The position numbers and the translations under genes were made by a program. A stretch of 64,000 nucleotides of DNA, taken from positions 6,138,001 to 6,202,000 of the forward strand of contig JAPYXD010000754.1 of the NCBI GenBank assembly GCA_030998225.1, in the 5' to 3' direction. The number at the start of each line of letters is the position of its first letter. Position 1 is the stretch's first letter. Of this stretch, positions 47,801 to 59,520 are shown piece by piece. The notes beneath the pieces are model-generated. The model was not told where the DNA came from, ran no database searches, and was given only the letters and a program-made list of their open reading frames with translations. Source of the DNA: Diplolepis rosae (taxonomy: Eukaryota; Arthropoda; Insecta; Hymenoptera; Diplolepididae).

Positions 47801-50224
47801 AAAATCATTAAAAAGAAAGGACGACTGAAAACCCTTCAACGGCCCGCTAGCCTTCAAATGTAGTCCTTTGATAGTAAAGAATTTCTTTCCAGAGTTCAAA
47901 GAAATCGTTTATTGGTAATAACTATTTTCGTTATGCACTTTACACATGAGTTTTTTAACAGTGAAACGATTCTGTTGATAGACAAAAGAAAACTGCTTAA
48001 TTTCAATGGATGCATTTTGAAAGGGACGTAATTTCACTATCAATAAACTTTATTTTAGAGTGTATTATACTGATCCTTCAGCAACAAACAATATGTTTTT
48101 TTAAACAATGACATTTTTAGCAAAAATTTACATAAAAACTTTCAAATGCTTTCTGGTTCTTAATATATTAACCTCATTTTCTATGTTTTCGTAAAAAAAA
48201 CTCCTAAGCTATGTTTTCTCCTTTTTCTCTCTTTTTTGATTGATTCTCAAAAAGTTGGTGTATTTTTTATTACATAAATAACTAATTTGTTTTTTAACAA
48301 ATCCCTTTTATAATAAATAATTTTATATCCTTATACTATTAAAAGGCTCAATTTTTCAATTCTACGAATCATTCGCACCATTATGATTTTTTATTTTTCC
48401 AGTAAAACTTCGCCACATACAAGAACAGTTATAATGCAAAATTGTTCATTCGAAAAAGATCGAAATTTCAATTCAAATGTCTTTCTAAACGATTTGTATT
48501 TTTCGGTCTGATTAAAAAAAAAAAATACTAATATTTTTATCCATACTATGAGAGATCTGACAAAAATATCAGCAAATTTTTCAGCAATTATTATAAAATT
48601 TCTTTTTTTCAAACAAAAGTGTTTTTATAAATATAAATTAATTTAAAACTCTAAATCACACTAAGTATAAGAATCGCAGTTAGCAAAAGAGTGGGGAGGC
48701 AGCCGGCAGTGGGAAAGAGATGAAAACCGAGAATCGACACTTAAAGAACGGCTTCTTGCACATCTGGCAACGTTGCATCGCATACCAGTGAGCGCAGAAC
48801 GTGGTAGTTGGTGGCTGCCATCACGCTCCCATATGAGTGCACACATCATCAATCAATAATTGCAGATCTTTTTAAAACGAAAATCTTTGCATTATTTACG
48901 TTTCTTCGTATTTCACATATTATTGTTAAAAAAAGTTGAATTTTGGATTTTCAATAGTATTATTGACATTAAAAAGAAAAATATACATCGTATGAAAAAA
49001 TGTTGCAATTCAAATTTGTAGATCTTAATGTAGAAAATAATTTTGTATAATAACTTTTTTTCATATCTCGTATAATTTAACTGGAAAATGGAATTTTGAT
49101 ATTGACTTTTTTCAAGTTTTAATATGCTGTGAGATTTTTAATTTTGGTTTAATCAAAGAATGTTATGAAGATAATTTGTAGATATTTATGAGAACTATCA
49201 AAAACCAGTATTAGAATTTTTGCCTTTTTCAAAAAAACAAAAAATGGTTCGTTTCAGTTAGATTTACAAATTTTGTCTGACATAGTTTCTGATGAAAGGT
49301 ATATTTTCCATTTTAATTTGAAAAAATACAATTAAAATTCAGAAATTCTGATATTTAAACAAAATCTGTGACATACGAAAAAAAAGTTCAAATAGGAAAA
49401 TCTTAGCCTAAATGAGGTCTACAAATTCTCAGCAGGAGAATTTTCGACAAGATGCATACTTAGTTTTGATTTTAAACATTGGAAATAAAAAATCCATTTT
49501 TTAACCATCATGTGTGAGATACAAAATAAGTGATAGAATAAGAAATAGTTTGCTTAAAAACATTCTATGAATTTTTTCCTTTTTTTAGATATTTGGAAGA
49601 AAACAGATTTTTTTTAGTCATGCAAATTATTATAAAATTACAAATATGTATAAAGAAAATCGATCTCGTAGTACAAATGTCATGATGAGAATGTGTTCCA
49701 TAGGTTAAAAAAAACAAAAAAACGACATTTCAAGCCAAGTAGGTGTGCCTAGGGCGAAATAGCTATTTTTTCGCTCTTTTAAGTATTTTTTTGATAAGGG
49801 TGGTTTATCTAATTTCTTCCCCTATTTTTTGAAGGTGTCTATTTTTAGGGCATCACTAGAGCTATTCAAAACGATCATAAATTTTTATCTAAGCGAACGT
49901 GTTCGAGACGATATGGTCATTTTTTCACTTTTTTGAGTCTTTTTTTGATAAGGGTGGTTTATCTAATTTCTTCCCCTATTTTTTGAAGGTGTCTATTTTT
50001 AGGGCATCACTAGAGCTATTCAAAACGATCATAAAGTTTCATCTAAGCGAACGTGTTCGACACGATATAGTCATTTTTTCATATTATTCAGGCCATTATT
50101 CACTAAGGGTGGTTTATCTAATTTCTTCCCCTATTTTTTGAAGGTGTCTATTTTTAGGGCATCACTAGAGCTATTCAAAACGATCATAAAGTTTCATCTA
50201 AGCGAACGTGTTCGACACGATATA

Positions 50225-50421
50225 CACTGAGAAAACAGTTTTGTCAAATCAACAAAAATATTTGGTTAGTATTTAGCTAACAAAAATCTTTTGTTGTGCC
50301 AACAAAACATTTTGCTATATCAAACAAATTTTGTTGGTTAAACAAAATGTTTTGTTGGGACAACAAAATATTTTGTCAGGATAACAAAAAAAGTTTTGTT
50401 GGATAAATTTTTTTCTCAGTG
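50225..50421. mobile_element. CACTGAG-type MITE in array, copy a
   Basis: 197 bp, ends cactgagaaaacagttttgt and atttttttctcagtg. It is inserted at TA in 'cgatataggcatttttt', and the unoccupied form is visible in other units, which proves a TA duplication. The interior is 'aacaaaa/ttttgttg' words. Confidence 0.9.
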
Positions 50422-50887
50422 TAGGCATTTTTTCACTTTTTTGAGTCTTTTTTTGATAAGGGTGGTTTATGTAATTTCTTCCCCTATTTTTTGAAGGTGT
50501 CTATTTTTAGGGAATCACTAGAGCTATTCAAAACGATCATAAAGTTTCATCTAAGCGAACCTGTTCGAGACGATATAGTCATTTTTTCACTTTTTTGAGT
50601 CTTTTTTTGATAAGGGTGGTTTATGTAATTTTTTCCCCTATTTTTGAAGGTGTCAATTTTTAGGGAATCACTAGAGCTATTCAAAACGATCATAAAGTTT
50701 CATCTAAGCGAACGTGTTCGACACGATATAGTCATTTTTTCATATTATTCAGGCCATTATTCACTAAGGGTGGTATATCTAATTTCTTCTCCTATTTTTT
50801 AAAGTTGTCTATTTTTAGGGCATCACTAGAGATATTCAAAAAACGATCATAAAGTTTCATCTAAGTGAACGTGTTCGACACGATATA

Positions 50888-51084
50888 CACTGAGAAAACA
50901 GTTTTGTCAAATCAACAAAAATATTTGGTTAGTATTTAGCTAACAAAAATCTTTTGTTGTGCCAACAAAACATTTTGCTATATCAAACAAATTTTGTTGG
51001 TTAAACAAAATGTTTTGTTGGGACAACAAAATATTTTGTCAGGATAACAAAAAAAGTTTTGTTGGATAAATTTTTTTCTCAGTG
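50888..51084. mobile_element. CACTGAG-type MITE in array, copy b
   Basis: Same length and, by reading, the same sequence as copy a, at the same position in the unit and 663 bp downstream. It is best explained by duplication of a multi-unit block after one insertion. Confidence 0.9.
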
Positions 51085-52661
51085 TAGGCATTTTTTCACT
51101 TTTTTGAGTCTTTTTTTGATAAGGGTGGTTTATCTAATTTCTTCCCCTATTTTTTGAAGGTGTCTATTTTTAGGGAATCACTAGAGCTATTCAAAACGAT
51201 CATAAAGTTTCATCTAAGCGAACGTGTTCGAGACGATATGGTCATTTTTTCAGTTTTTTGAGTCTTTTTTTGATAAGGGTGGTTTATGTAATTTTTTCCC
51301 CTATTTTTGAAGGTGTCAATTTTTAGGGAATCACTAGAGCTATTCAAAACGATCATAAAGTTTCATCTAAGCGAACGTGTTCGACACGATATAGTCTATT
51401 TTTCATATTATTCAGGCTATTATTCACTAAGGGTGGTTTATCTAATTTCTTCCCCTATTTTTTGAAGGTGTCTATTTTTAGGGCATCACTAGAGCCATTC
51501 AAAACGATCATAAATTTTTATCTAAGCGAACGTTTTCGAGACGATATGGTCATTTTTTCACTTTTTTGAGTCTTTTTTTGATAAGGGTGGTTTATCTAAT
51601 TTCTTCCCCTATTTTTTGAAGGTGTCTATTTTTAGGGCATCACTAGAGCTATTCAAAACGATCATAAAGTTTCATCTAAGCGAACGTGTTCGACACGATA
51701 TAGTCATTTTTTCATATTATTCAGGCCATTATTCACTAAGGGTGGTTTATCTAATTTCTTCCCCTATTTTTTGAAGGTGTCTATTTTTAGGGCATCACTA
51801 GAGCTATTCAAAACGATCATAAATTTTTATCTAAGCGAACGTGTTCGAGACGATATGGTCATTTTTTCACTTTTTTGAGTCTTTTTTTGATAAGGGTGGT
51901 TTATCTAATTTCTTCCCCTATTTTTTGAAGGTGTCAATTTTTAGGGCATCACTAGAGCTATTCAAAACGATCATAAAGTTTCATCTAAGCGAACGTGTTC
52001 GGGACGATATGGTCATTTTTTCACTTTTTTGAGTCTTTTTTGATAAGGGTGGTTTATGTAATTTCTTCCCCTATTTTTTGAAGGTGTCAATTTTTAGGGC
52101 ATCACTAGAGCTGTTCTAAACGATCATAAAGTTTCATGTAAGCGAACGTGTTCGAGACGATATGGTCATTTTTTCATATTTTCAGGCCATTGCTCACTAA
52201 GGGTGGTGTATCTATTTTCTTCCCCTATTTTTTGAAAGTGCCAATCTATCGGTCATTCCAAGACCTATTTTTGGCAACATGAAATTTTGCTCTAAGCGAA
52301 CGTGCTTGATACGATATGGTTTATTTTTTCACCTTTATGGGTCTTTTTTTGGTAAGGGTGGTTTATGTAATTTCTTCCCCTATTTTTTGAAAGTGCCAAT
52401 TTATCGGTCATTCCAAGACCCATTTTTAGCAAAAATTAAATTTTGCTTTAAGCGAACGTGCTTGGGACGAAATAGCCATTTTTTCACGTTTTAAGTCATT
52501 AAGGGGTGTTTTCCACCCGTGGTATTAAAAACTTGAAAATTTTTTGTTACTAATCGTATTTTTCAGGCACCCTGATTCCATATATACCCAAAGTTTTGCT
52601 TTTGCAGATAATTTTTTTCATCGTTCAATGAACGTTCAAAACTGTAAGTACATAAACAAAA

Positions 52662-53159
52662 ACTGACGTAGATGGACTACTTTTGGTTTTAATAATAAAA
52701 AAATGTTATCCTATCGATTTTGCTGAAATTGAACTTTTTTTCTATTTTTCAAATAAAAAGGAGCCTATTTACGTCTCTTTTTATCTTCTCAACTAATTCC
52801 TAAATTTTCAAAACAAAATTCTATTTATTTTGAACACAAACATGTAAAAACCTAAAATCGATAAGATTTGAAAATTTTCTAAATATCACATGCCCTTATT
52901 GATCAAAATCGACTGTCCTTGCCTGGTTGCAGCGATTACATTATTCTAACAAATAAAAATTTAATGTTCCACGTGTACACAGCGAGGTCTAACAGTTGAA
53001 GACAATTTTAACGACGTTAACTAGTTGCTACAACCAGGCACTCAGAATATGGGTACCATGATTACAAATCATATTACTGTATCAATGATTCAAGTAAAAA
53101 CAACAAGTCTCCCTCGTGTATGTAATTCTTTTTTTATGTACTACATTTTACCTAGTTAC
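52662..53159. other. Unique AT-rich stretch right of giant element
   Basis: No gene or complete element was recognised, and short frames such as 53025-53270 run into the adjacent MITE. Confidence 0.4.
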
Positions 53160-53161
53160 TA

Positions 53162-53538
53162 CTCTCTAAATCTGAATCACACTGAGAAGACAGTTTCTTT
53201 GATATATGGTCAAAGAATAAATTTCTTTGAATCAATGAAAGGTTTCTTAATTCAAACAAATTTTCTTTGACCCAAAGAAATAGATTTGCTCATATTAAAG
53301 AAGATTTTTTTGAATCATCAAAACTTTCTTGAATTCAAAGAAACTGTTTTCTGGGTGCAGTCAAATTTTTCACTGATTGAATCAGTGTTTTGCCCTTTCA
53401 CTGATTCATCAGTGAAAAATATTTTTCATTGTTAAATCAGTTAATTTTCATTGATTCGCAGTAGCCTCTTTTTAGCTATTTGAATTAGTCAAATTTCACT
53501 AATAATCAGTACATTTTGACTGATTCAGATTTTGAGAG
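53162..53538. mobile_element. Family S MITE split by another MITE
   Basis: Ends ctctctaaatctgaatca and gattcagattttgagag, flanked by TA on both sides (53160-53161 and 53539-53540). The 178-bp element at 53180-53357 interrupts it inside the left terminal repeat. Without it the sequence reads aatca-gtcaaa as in other copies. Confidence 0.85.
53180..53357. mobile_element. CACTGAG-type MITE (TTTCTTTGA variant) inside family S
   Basis: Ends cactgagaagacagtttctt and gaaactgttttctgggtg. The host dinucleotide CA is present on both sides (53178-53179 and 53358-53359) but once in empty copies, giving a direct 2-bp duplication. The interior words are 'tttctttga' and 'caaagaaa'. Confidence 0.85.
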
Positions 53539-56500
53539 TATATCTACGTACTTTTTTTCTCACATGGAGAAAATTTTTATAGCAATATATGTTTTATTTG
53601 ATAATGATAATTGTAAGAAGTAATAGGCACTTAGAGAAAATAGAGGTGCAAGGGTAATTATTCCTAACGAACTGGAAATTTTTGGCAGTTCAAATAATAA
53701 AAATTCGAAAAATTATACGAAACTTTAGTACAGGTTATAATAAAGTTCGACACAACTTATAGTAAATTATCATGCAGATTTTCTAAAGTTCAATATTTAA
53801 CGGCGAAAAATTCTCACCATGACACGTTTTTCTCTAAACTGAAACGTAATTTAGTAAAAAATCTAAACTCTGGTTTCTCTGTACAGTGAGGACAAAAAGA
53901 TTTTACATACGGTCAAAGAAAAGTTTCTTTGATTTAGAGAAATTTCTTGATTGTTTTTTTCTCTCTTTGAATTAAATAAATAAAAACGTGAGTTATTAAA
54001 GTCAAATAAATTTATATTTATTATATTTACTTCGAATTGAAGCAACGAAGTTGAAAAAACGATTTCTCAAATTTAAATATAACTTTTTTCTGGTTGTGCG
54101 TTTATTGACGAAACATATTTTATAACGAGTTTTCCATCACGACACAATTTAATGCACGTCCTTTTTAGATCTGAAACAATTTACAGTTTACTACTCTGAC
54201 TTTTTAGTCCACCTACTTTTCAATACCTGCTGATTTAGATAATAACAGGCAGAGGAAAATATGGTACCAGGGACATATTATACGTATAAATTGTCCAATC
54301 AACATGCACTGAGAAAAAAATATATGCAACAAAAATATTGTATTGATATTTATGCTGCTACGTTTTGTTTGTTTCAAAAGGTTTTGTTAAATTAACAAAA
54401 TGTCTGATTAATATTGCTAAGCTTTTTTTAATTCAACAAAATTTCGTGTTAAAAGAAAAAACAAAAATCGAAGTTTACAATTTTTACTAATTTCTAATTT
54501 AGGGATTTTCACTGCGAACAAATTTTAAAAAACAAATAATTATCATTGCACTTTATTTTCCTTAAAACCATTTTCTTATTGTTAGTGTGGCCCCCTGTAT
54601 TTTTGAGAATTTTTCCACTGTGTGCAAATATCATTTAAAATTCTAAAAACTTATACTACAGGGGTTTCTCATGGCGTTCTTTTTCACTTCTAGAACAAAT
54701 AACTTTTAATTTTAAACGGCGTTCACAATATATAGCCGACGTCGAAATTATTAAATAATGCAAACATCATTCAACTTCTATAAAACTCATTTATAATTTT
54801 GAATTTTATATTTCAGAATTTAAAAGAGCACCATCGAAAACTTCCATAATATGATTTTTATGGAAATTGCATGGTATCTGAATTATATGTTAATGGTATA
54901 ACCAAAATGATATCTTTTTTTGAATGCAGTAAATTATTATTGGTATAAAATATTGTTGGTGTTCTTAGATGGCTTTAGGGTCCAGAAAAAATGTAACTCA
55001 AGGTTTCATATTTTCAAACGTGTTAACTTTGATTGGAGTCCTCATTAGTAAAAATTTTATTTTAAAATAAATACAAAGGGAAGAAACTTAAAAAATTGCA
55101 CGTGTGAAACTATAAAATTGGTCTAAATAAATAAATTCACGAATAAATACTTCACAAAAAATTCTACCCCAAGAAAAATTATATATACAATTAGAAGTTA
55201 AGAAGAAATTGAGAGTAATTCTTCGAGAATAAGTTTTGTTTGGAAATATTTTATTGTGATGAGATAGCAGATTTTTAGAGATTTTTATTCTGGAATAACT
55301 ATAAAGGTCGATATAAGTCCTGTTCATTATTAAATATTATTGGTATTTAAATTGACCTCTACTGTAACGATAAAAATGAAAACATGTTATTTTTTCATAA
55401 CTAAACTTTTTTTCTTAAGAAATTGTTTCAATGCAACAAATATTTCAATTGATCCAAGGTAGAACTCTACAATAAAGGGTAAATTAAATCGATTTTTTGG
55501 GGAAATTTTCTTCAAGTACATACTTTTAAAAGTATATTTAAAAATGTTTATGTCAATATTCGCAAAAAAGATGAAATTTAATGAGTATACAAATTTTGAT
55601 TCTTTATAAACAATACATATACATTAACTTTTAATGACGATTTTCTCGAAACAACGTTTTTCGATTTGGTGTTAACAATAGGAAAGAATCCTCTAATTTT
55701 TAGACGAATATTCTCACTTTGAGAGAAAAGTGTGAGGGAATTTGAAAAAAGGAGATTTCTTCTGAAATAAGAAATATTTTTTTCGTGGTGTATATTTAAA
55801 TATGCATTTCCTTGGCATTAAGTAAAGACTCTAAAAATTATGAAAAAAAAAGTTATAATTTAAATTAAAAAATACTACACTATTAGAAATATTCGGAAAT
55901 TTACAAAATTTGTATGTTACAAAAGTAACGTAAAAATTGACGACATTAATGATGTTTTTGAGTAAAGGTATCTTAAAATTGCAAAAATAGTACTGAATTT
56001 TTCGAAATTTTTCTTAATATTATGAAACTCAACTGAACTTTCATAAAATTTGTCTTAAAACTACCAAATTGTAACCGAATTTTTATAAAATTTATCATAA
56101 AATTAAGAAAATGTAATAAAAAATTCGGTTAGATGTAACTGCATAAAACTTCAGTTATCCAAAACGTTAAATTATTCCTATTTAACGTTCCAGAATTTCC
56201 AGATACAAGTATCGAAATATTCAAAACTTTCTAACTGAAAATTAACAAATTATTTCTTAGATTTACTAAAAAGTAAGTCAATTTTCTGAAATTTTAATTT
56301 AATTTTACGAAATTTACGAGTTTCGGAAAATCACGCTAGAAATTTTTAACAGTGTATCTAAAAAAATTCTTAGCCATGAAATCATTTACACTAAAAATTT
56401 TTTTTTGAAACTTCCAATAAAAAATTAGAAGTAATTAACCAATAAATATGTTTTGAAATTTTTATATAAATCATGTAGGAAATATTCAATGACGTGCCGA

Positions 56501-57221
56501 ATATTGTGTGTCTGATTTTGAAAAATTCCAAGATTACACTTGAAAAATTTCAATACAGAAAAAAAAAATCCAATAGAGATTCAAATATTTCTTTTAAATT
56601 ATTGAAATAATTCGATAGAAGATTATTTTTTCAATTTATTATTGAAGAATTTCATCACCTGTGGATTGGAAAATTACGATTTTTTTTACAGTGCATGATT
56701 GGTTGGGGCGAGAATGTAAATTCAAGAATTTTATTTACAGAACAATCACATGTCCTTTCCACTTTGTCTCATTTCATTTCTAGGTTGTTTATAAGAGCTG
56801 GGTAATCTGTTTCTGCGCTATAGCAGTTGCTAAATTCAATGATGCATGAAGAAAGGAGTCTACGAGTTTGCAACGTGTAGCTTGTAGCATTAAAACGACG
56901 GGATGTGTTTAGTTGCAGCGTATATTACATAAGCGTTAAATAAAGGGCAGAAAACTCAGAAAGGTGAATCTCCACTTAATATACTGTAAAGTATAAAGCA
57001 TATGCCACATTCCATAAAAGACATAAAAATTGCAGCTATCTTCTGAACATCGATGATTCTTGAACAACATTAGATCTTCTTAATAACCCCCAGAAGAGAG
57101 TGCGAATTTTTAATTTTTCACTAATTTTCTTCTTTTCTTCATCAGCTTTATTAAATTCACATTTTAGTTATAGAATTTCTAAGCTATGAATTTATAAGGT
57201 ATTTCTTAACGCCTACCCACA
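53539..57221. other. Long AT-rich stretch with decayed MITE ends
   Basis: No gene recognised. A decayed CACTGAG-type element probably lies at about 53884-54097 (cagtgaggacaaaaagattt … ttttttctggttgtg). A solo left end occurs at 54307 (cactgagaaaaaaatatatg). The remainder, including 55000-56700, is low-complexity sequence with only short frames. Confidence 0.4.
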
Positions 57222-57438
57222 AAGTTTGCTCTTTTACAGTTATGGTTATCTGATTTTTACATACTTGCCATATATATATGCATATATATGTACGCATTCT
57301 TTATAATTACCATAATAGTTTACATATAATATATGTATATAAATTATTATGGTAATTATAAAGAATGCGTACATATATATGCACATATATGGCAACTATG
57401 TAAAAATCAGATAACCATAACTGTAAAAGAACAAACTT
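57222..57438. repeat. 217-bp near-perfect hairpin
   Basis: Arms of about 95 bp: aagtttgctcttttacag … gcattctttataattaccat on the left and the complement on the right, with a short AT-rich loop near 57330. There are few mismatches (tgctc against gttct, cttgcc against gttgcc). No target duplication is evident. Confidence 0.85.
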
Positions 57439-57782
57439 CGTTTGTTATATATATATATAATAATGGAAAGATTTTTTAGAAGCCATCATGAAATGACATG
57501 TATTTAAAAGAATATATATTGTCAAAACAGTGGTATTTTTTGTACCCAAATAAAAAACAAATGCAGAATTTCTGCAGTGTGTATTCTGCACAATTTTTTT
57601 ATCTCTTTTTTTGCAGATTTATTGTCTCCTCACTTCACTATGCACAAATTCTACTATGTACCATATTTTACAGAAAAATTGAGCAAAATTTACTTTCAAG
57701 ATAATTATTTCAAAAATTTTGCTGTCCATTTTTCTGTACAAATTCTGCATTGTATACAGTATGTATACATTTGGACTCTGTA
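57439..57782. other. AT-rich spacer, no gene seen
   Basis: Several overlapping short frames on both strands (57498-57807) show no recognisable protein. 'tgcagaatttctgca' and 'attctgca' motifs recur near 57560-57750. Confidence 0.35.
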
Positions 57783-57784
57783 CA

Positions 57785-57985
57785 CTCTCTAAATATGAAT
57801 CAGTCAAAATCTACTCATTGATTCAGTAAAAATTAACTGATTTAACAGTGAAAATTTTTTTTGCACTGATTCAATCAGTGATAATCAACTGATTTAAGAG
57901 TCAAATATATTTTTTCACTGTTAAATCAGTGAAAAGGCAAATCACTGATTCAATCTGTGAAAATTTGACTGATTCAGATTTAGAG
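57785..57985. mobile_element. Family S MITE, shortened
   Basis: Ends ctctctaaatatgaatcag and ctgattcagatttagaga. About 200 bp, lacking the 'agctaaaaagaggtta' block. The right flank is not TA, so the duplication cannot be confirmed. Confidence 0.75.
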
Positions 57986-58037
57986 ATCAGGTCATAAAAT
58001 TCGCAATTTTGCAAGAATATTGGAGTTTAAGTCCACG

Positions 58038-59520
58038 TATATATGAGTCATTCCACGGGAGATTTACCCCCTACATTTTTTTTTGCGTGAAACATTTTAT
58101 TTTTCGTTCTTTGTTAAAACATATTTGATACGTATTTTTTTATTTCAATATGATATGCAAAATTTCCGAGAAATGAATTTTTGAAAATTATCGTGTTAAA
58201 AAAAGTGATCGTCTTATCTTTTTTATAACTAAAAAAGTACTTATCAAAAAAATGTTAAATATTTCATCTAATATGCGGCTGATCCCAAACTTCGAAATTA
58301 CATATACTGAAAAATTGTTCCAATGAATTTTCATAAATAAATTAGCCATTTTTATAAACAAATAGAGATTGCTGAAAAAGAACCTAATTTTAAAAAAATT
58401 TTTTTGTGGATTAATATTCCTAACACATTCCAGGATATACTGTAAAAAATTGAAAGTGGAGAAATGAATAGTTGTTGCGTAATAAATTTGTTTATACGAC
58501 ACATCGAAAAATGATATGTTTGTTTCCATGTTATTTTCTTTAATGAAACAAAATACATGCTTATACGCTAAGTAACAAACTTCATCTACAATTTTTTCGG
58601 ATGGCTTTTTTTTCTGATGTAGACTTTAGAATAAAATTTAGTTAAAAGTAATCGCACTGGACATCGTAACTTGCCAGAGTAAAACTTTAATTTTCAACGT
58701 GCTTCGTAACGAAAATGTCGTTTAAAAGCAGAAAAGATCGTTGTTGCAATCCATTTAACATGTCAAAACATTCTGGAAAGAAGCAAAAAAAGAGTTTGCG
58801 TCGTGTTTCTTTTTCGATTCTCGAAAACTTTCAAATTGTGAACTTCACGAAATCAGAAAAAAAGGCCATCCGAAAAAATTGAAGATGAAGTTTGTTACAT
58901 AACGTATAAGTATGTATTTTGTTTCATTAAAAAAAATAATATGGGAACAAACATATCATTTTTTGGTGTGTCGTATTTACGTATATCCAAATTTGAATCA
59001 CACTGAAAGAGTCGTACGTCACGCGCATGGTAGCACGCGTGCTTGAAAAGTGAAACGGCTTTAGTTGAAAATTTGTTACTCAACAACTATTTATTTCTCC
59101 ACTTTCAAATTTTTACAGTATATCCTGGAATGTGTTAGGAAAATTAATCGACAAAAAAAAGTCAAAAAAATTAGGTCCTTTTTTAGCAATCTCTATTTGT
59201 TTATAAAAATGGCTAATTTATTTATGAAAATTCATTGGAAAAATTTTTCAGTATATGTCATTTCGAAGTTCGGGATCAACTGCATATTAGATAAAATGTT
59301 CAATATTTTTTTGAAAAATCCTTTTATAGTTATAAAAAAGTTAAGACAATTACTTTTTTTAACACGATAATTTTCAAAAATTTATTTCTCGGAAATTTTG
59401 CATATCAAATTGAAATAAAAAAATACGTATCAAATATTTTTTAACAATGAACGAAAAAAAATATATTTCAAGCAAATAAAAATGTAGGGGGTAAATCTCC
59501 CGTGGAATGACCCATATATA
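58038..59520. mobile_element. 1.48-kb foldback with unique core
   Basis: Outer ends gagtcattccacgggagatt and gggtcattccacgggagatt (inverted), within TATATA flanks. The arms are 58038-58617 and 58852-59520, the right one containing a replaced ~100-bp stretch near 58975-59080. The core (58618-58851) is unique and begins the 55-codon frame listed separately. The ORFs 58188-58558 and 59065-59370 are mirror readings of the arms. Confidence 0.8.
58715..58882 (+). CDS. Small ORF, CCNPF…H cysteine-motif protein fragment (55 aa)
   Basis: An ATG-initiated frame of 55 codons ending in TGA. Residues 4-14 read KSRKDRCCNPF, followed by a histidine at residue 19, a lysine-rich stretch (residues 22-26) and LRRVSFSILENF. 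From memory, a basic N-terminus with CCNPF, then H, then LR.V is seen at the start of uncharacterised arthropod proteins, usually followed by a second Cys pair. That second pair is missing here. The last 10 codons run into the right arm of the foldback. It is either a captured, truncated exon or a chance frame. It is GC-richer than the arms and lies in the only non-inverted part of the element. Homology is unverified. Confidence 0.35.
   Translation: MSFKSRKDRCCNPFNMSKHSGKKQKKSLRRVSFSILENFQIVNFTKSEKKAIRKN

Larger units (their letters stand above)
49760..52500 (+). repeat. Tandem array, right arm (15 units)
   Basis: 'gaaggtgtc' or a variant appears 15 times between 49832 and 52390. Spacing is about 153-156 bp except where 197-bp MITEs interrupt. 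The unit types are the same two as in the left arm. The most distal units (52180-52500) are the most diverged, as expected at the edge of an array turned over by unequal exchange. Confidence 0.9.
37026..52653. mobile_element. Giant non-autonomous inverted-repeat transposon (15.6 kb)
   Basis: A perfect 8-bp direct duplication (aaacaaaa) lies immediately outside both ends (37018-37025 and 52654-52661). The termini are atgtacttacagttttgaac, continuing gttcattgaac, and their complement. Nearly all of it is inverted repeat: left arm 37026-42976, right arm 45065-52653. The difference in length comes mainly from the tandem array near each outer end. A central 2.7-kb element fills the middle. An 8-bp duplication fits hAT or P-type elements, and long tandem-bearing arms recall Drosophila Foldback and Galileo elements. 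No transposase is visible. Assembly error is possible for a large palindrome, but the duplication, the unequal arrays and scattered mismatches argue against it. Confidence 0.85.
45065..52653. repeat. Right arm of giant element
   Basis: The reverse complement of the left arm with few substitutions (for example aagtgcagaacg against aagtgcataacg near 40127/47940) and a 22-bp extra segment near 45710. The tandem array is longer, with 15 units and two CACTGAG-type MITE insertions absent from the left. The outermost two units are diverged ('gaaagtgccaatttatcgg'). Confidence 0.85.

Noticed and set aside
37026..52653. Assembly artefact explaining the large palindrome
   Set aside because: Not excluded, but the perfect 8-bp duplication, the unequal tandem arrays, MITEs present only on the right and scattered mismatches are hard to produce by a fold-over error.
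37026..52653. Polinton/Maverick or DNA-virus-like element of similar length
   Set aside because: Such elements have short to moderate inverted repeats around a gene-rich core, and 6-bp duplications for Polintons. Here the core lacks any recognisable polymerase, integrase or capsid gene and the duplication is 8 bp.
58188..58558. 113-codon ORF and its counterpart at 59065-59370 as a gene pair
   Set aside because: They are the same arm sequence of a foldback read from each side. Hydrophobic residues reflect AT-rich composition.
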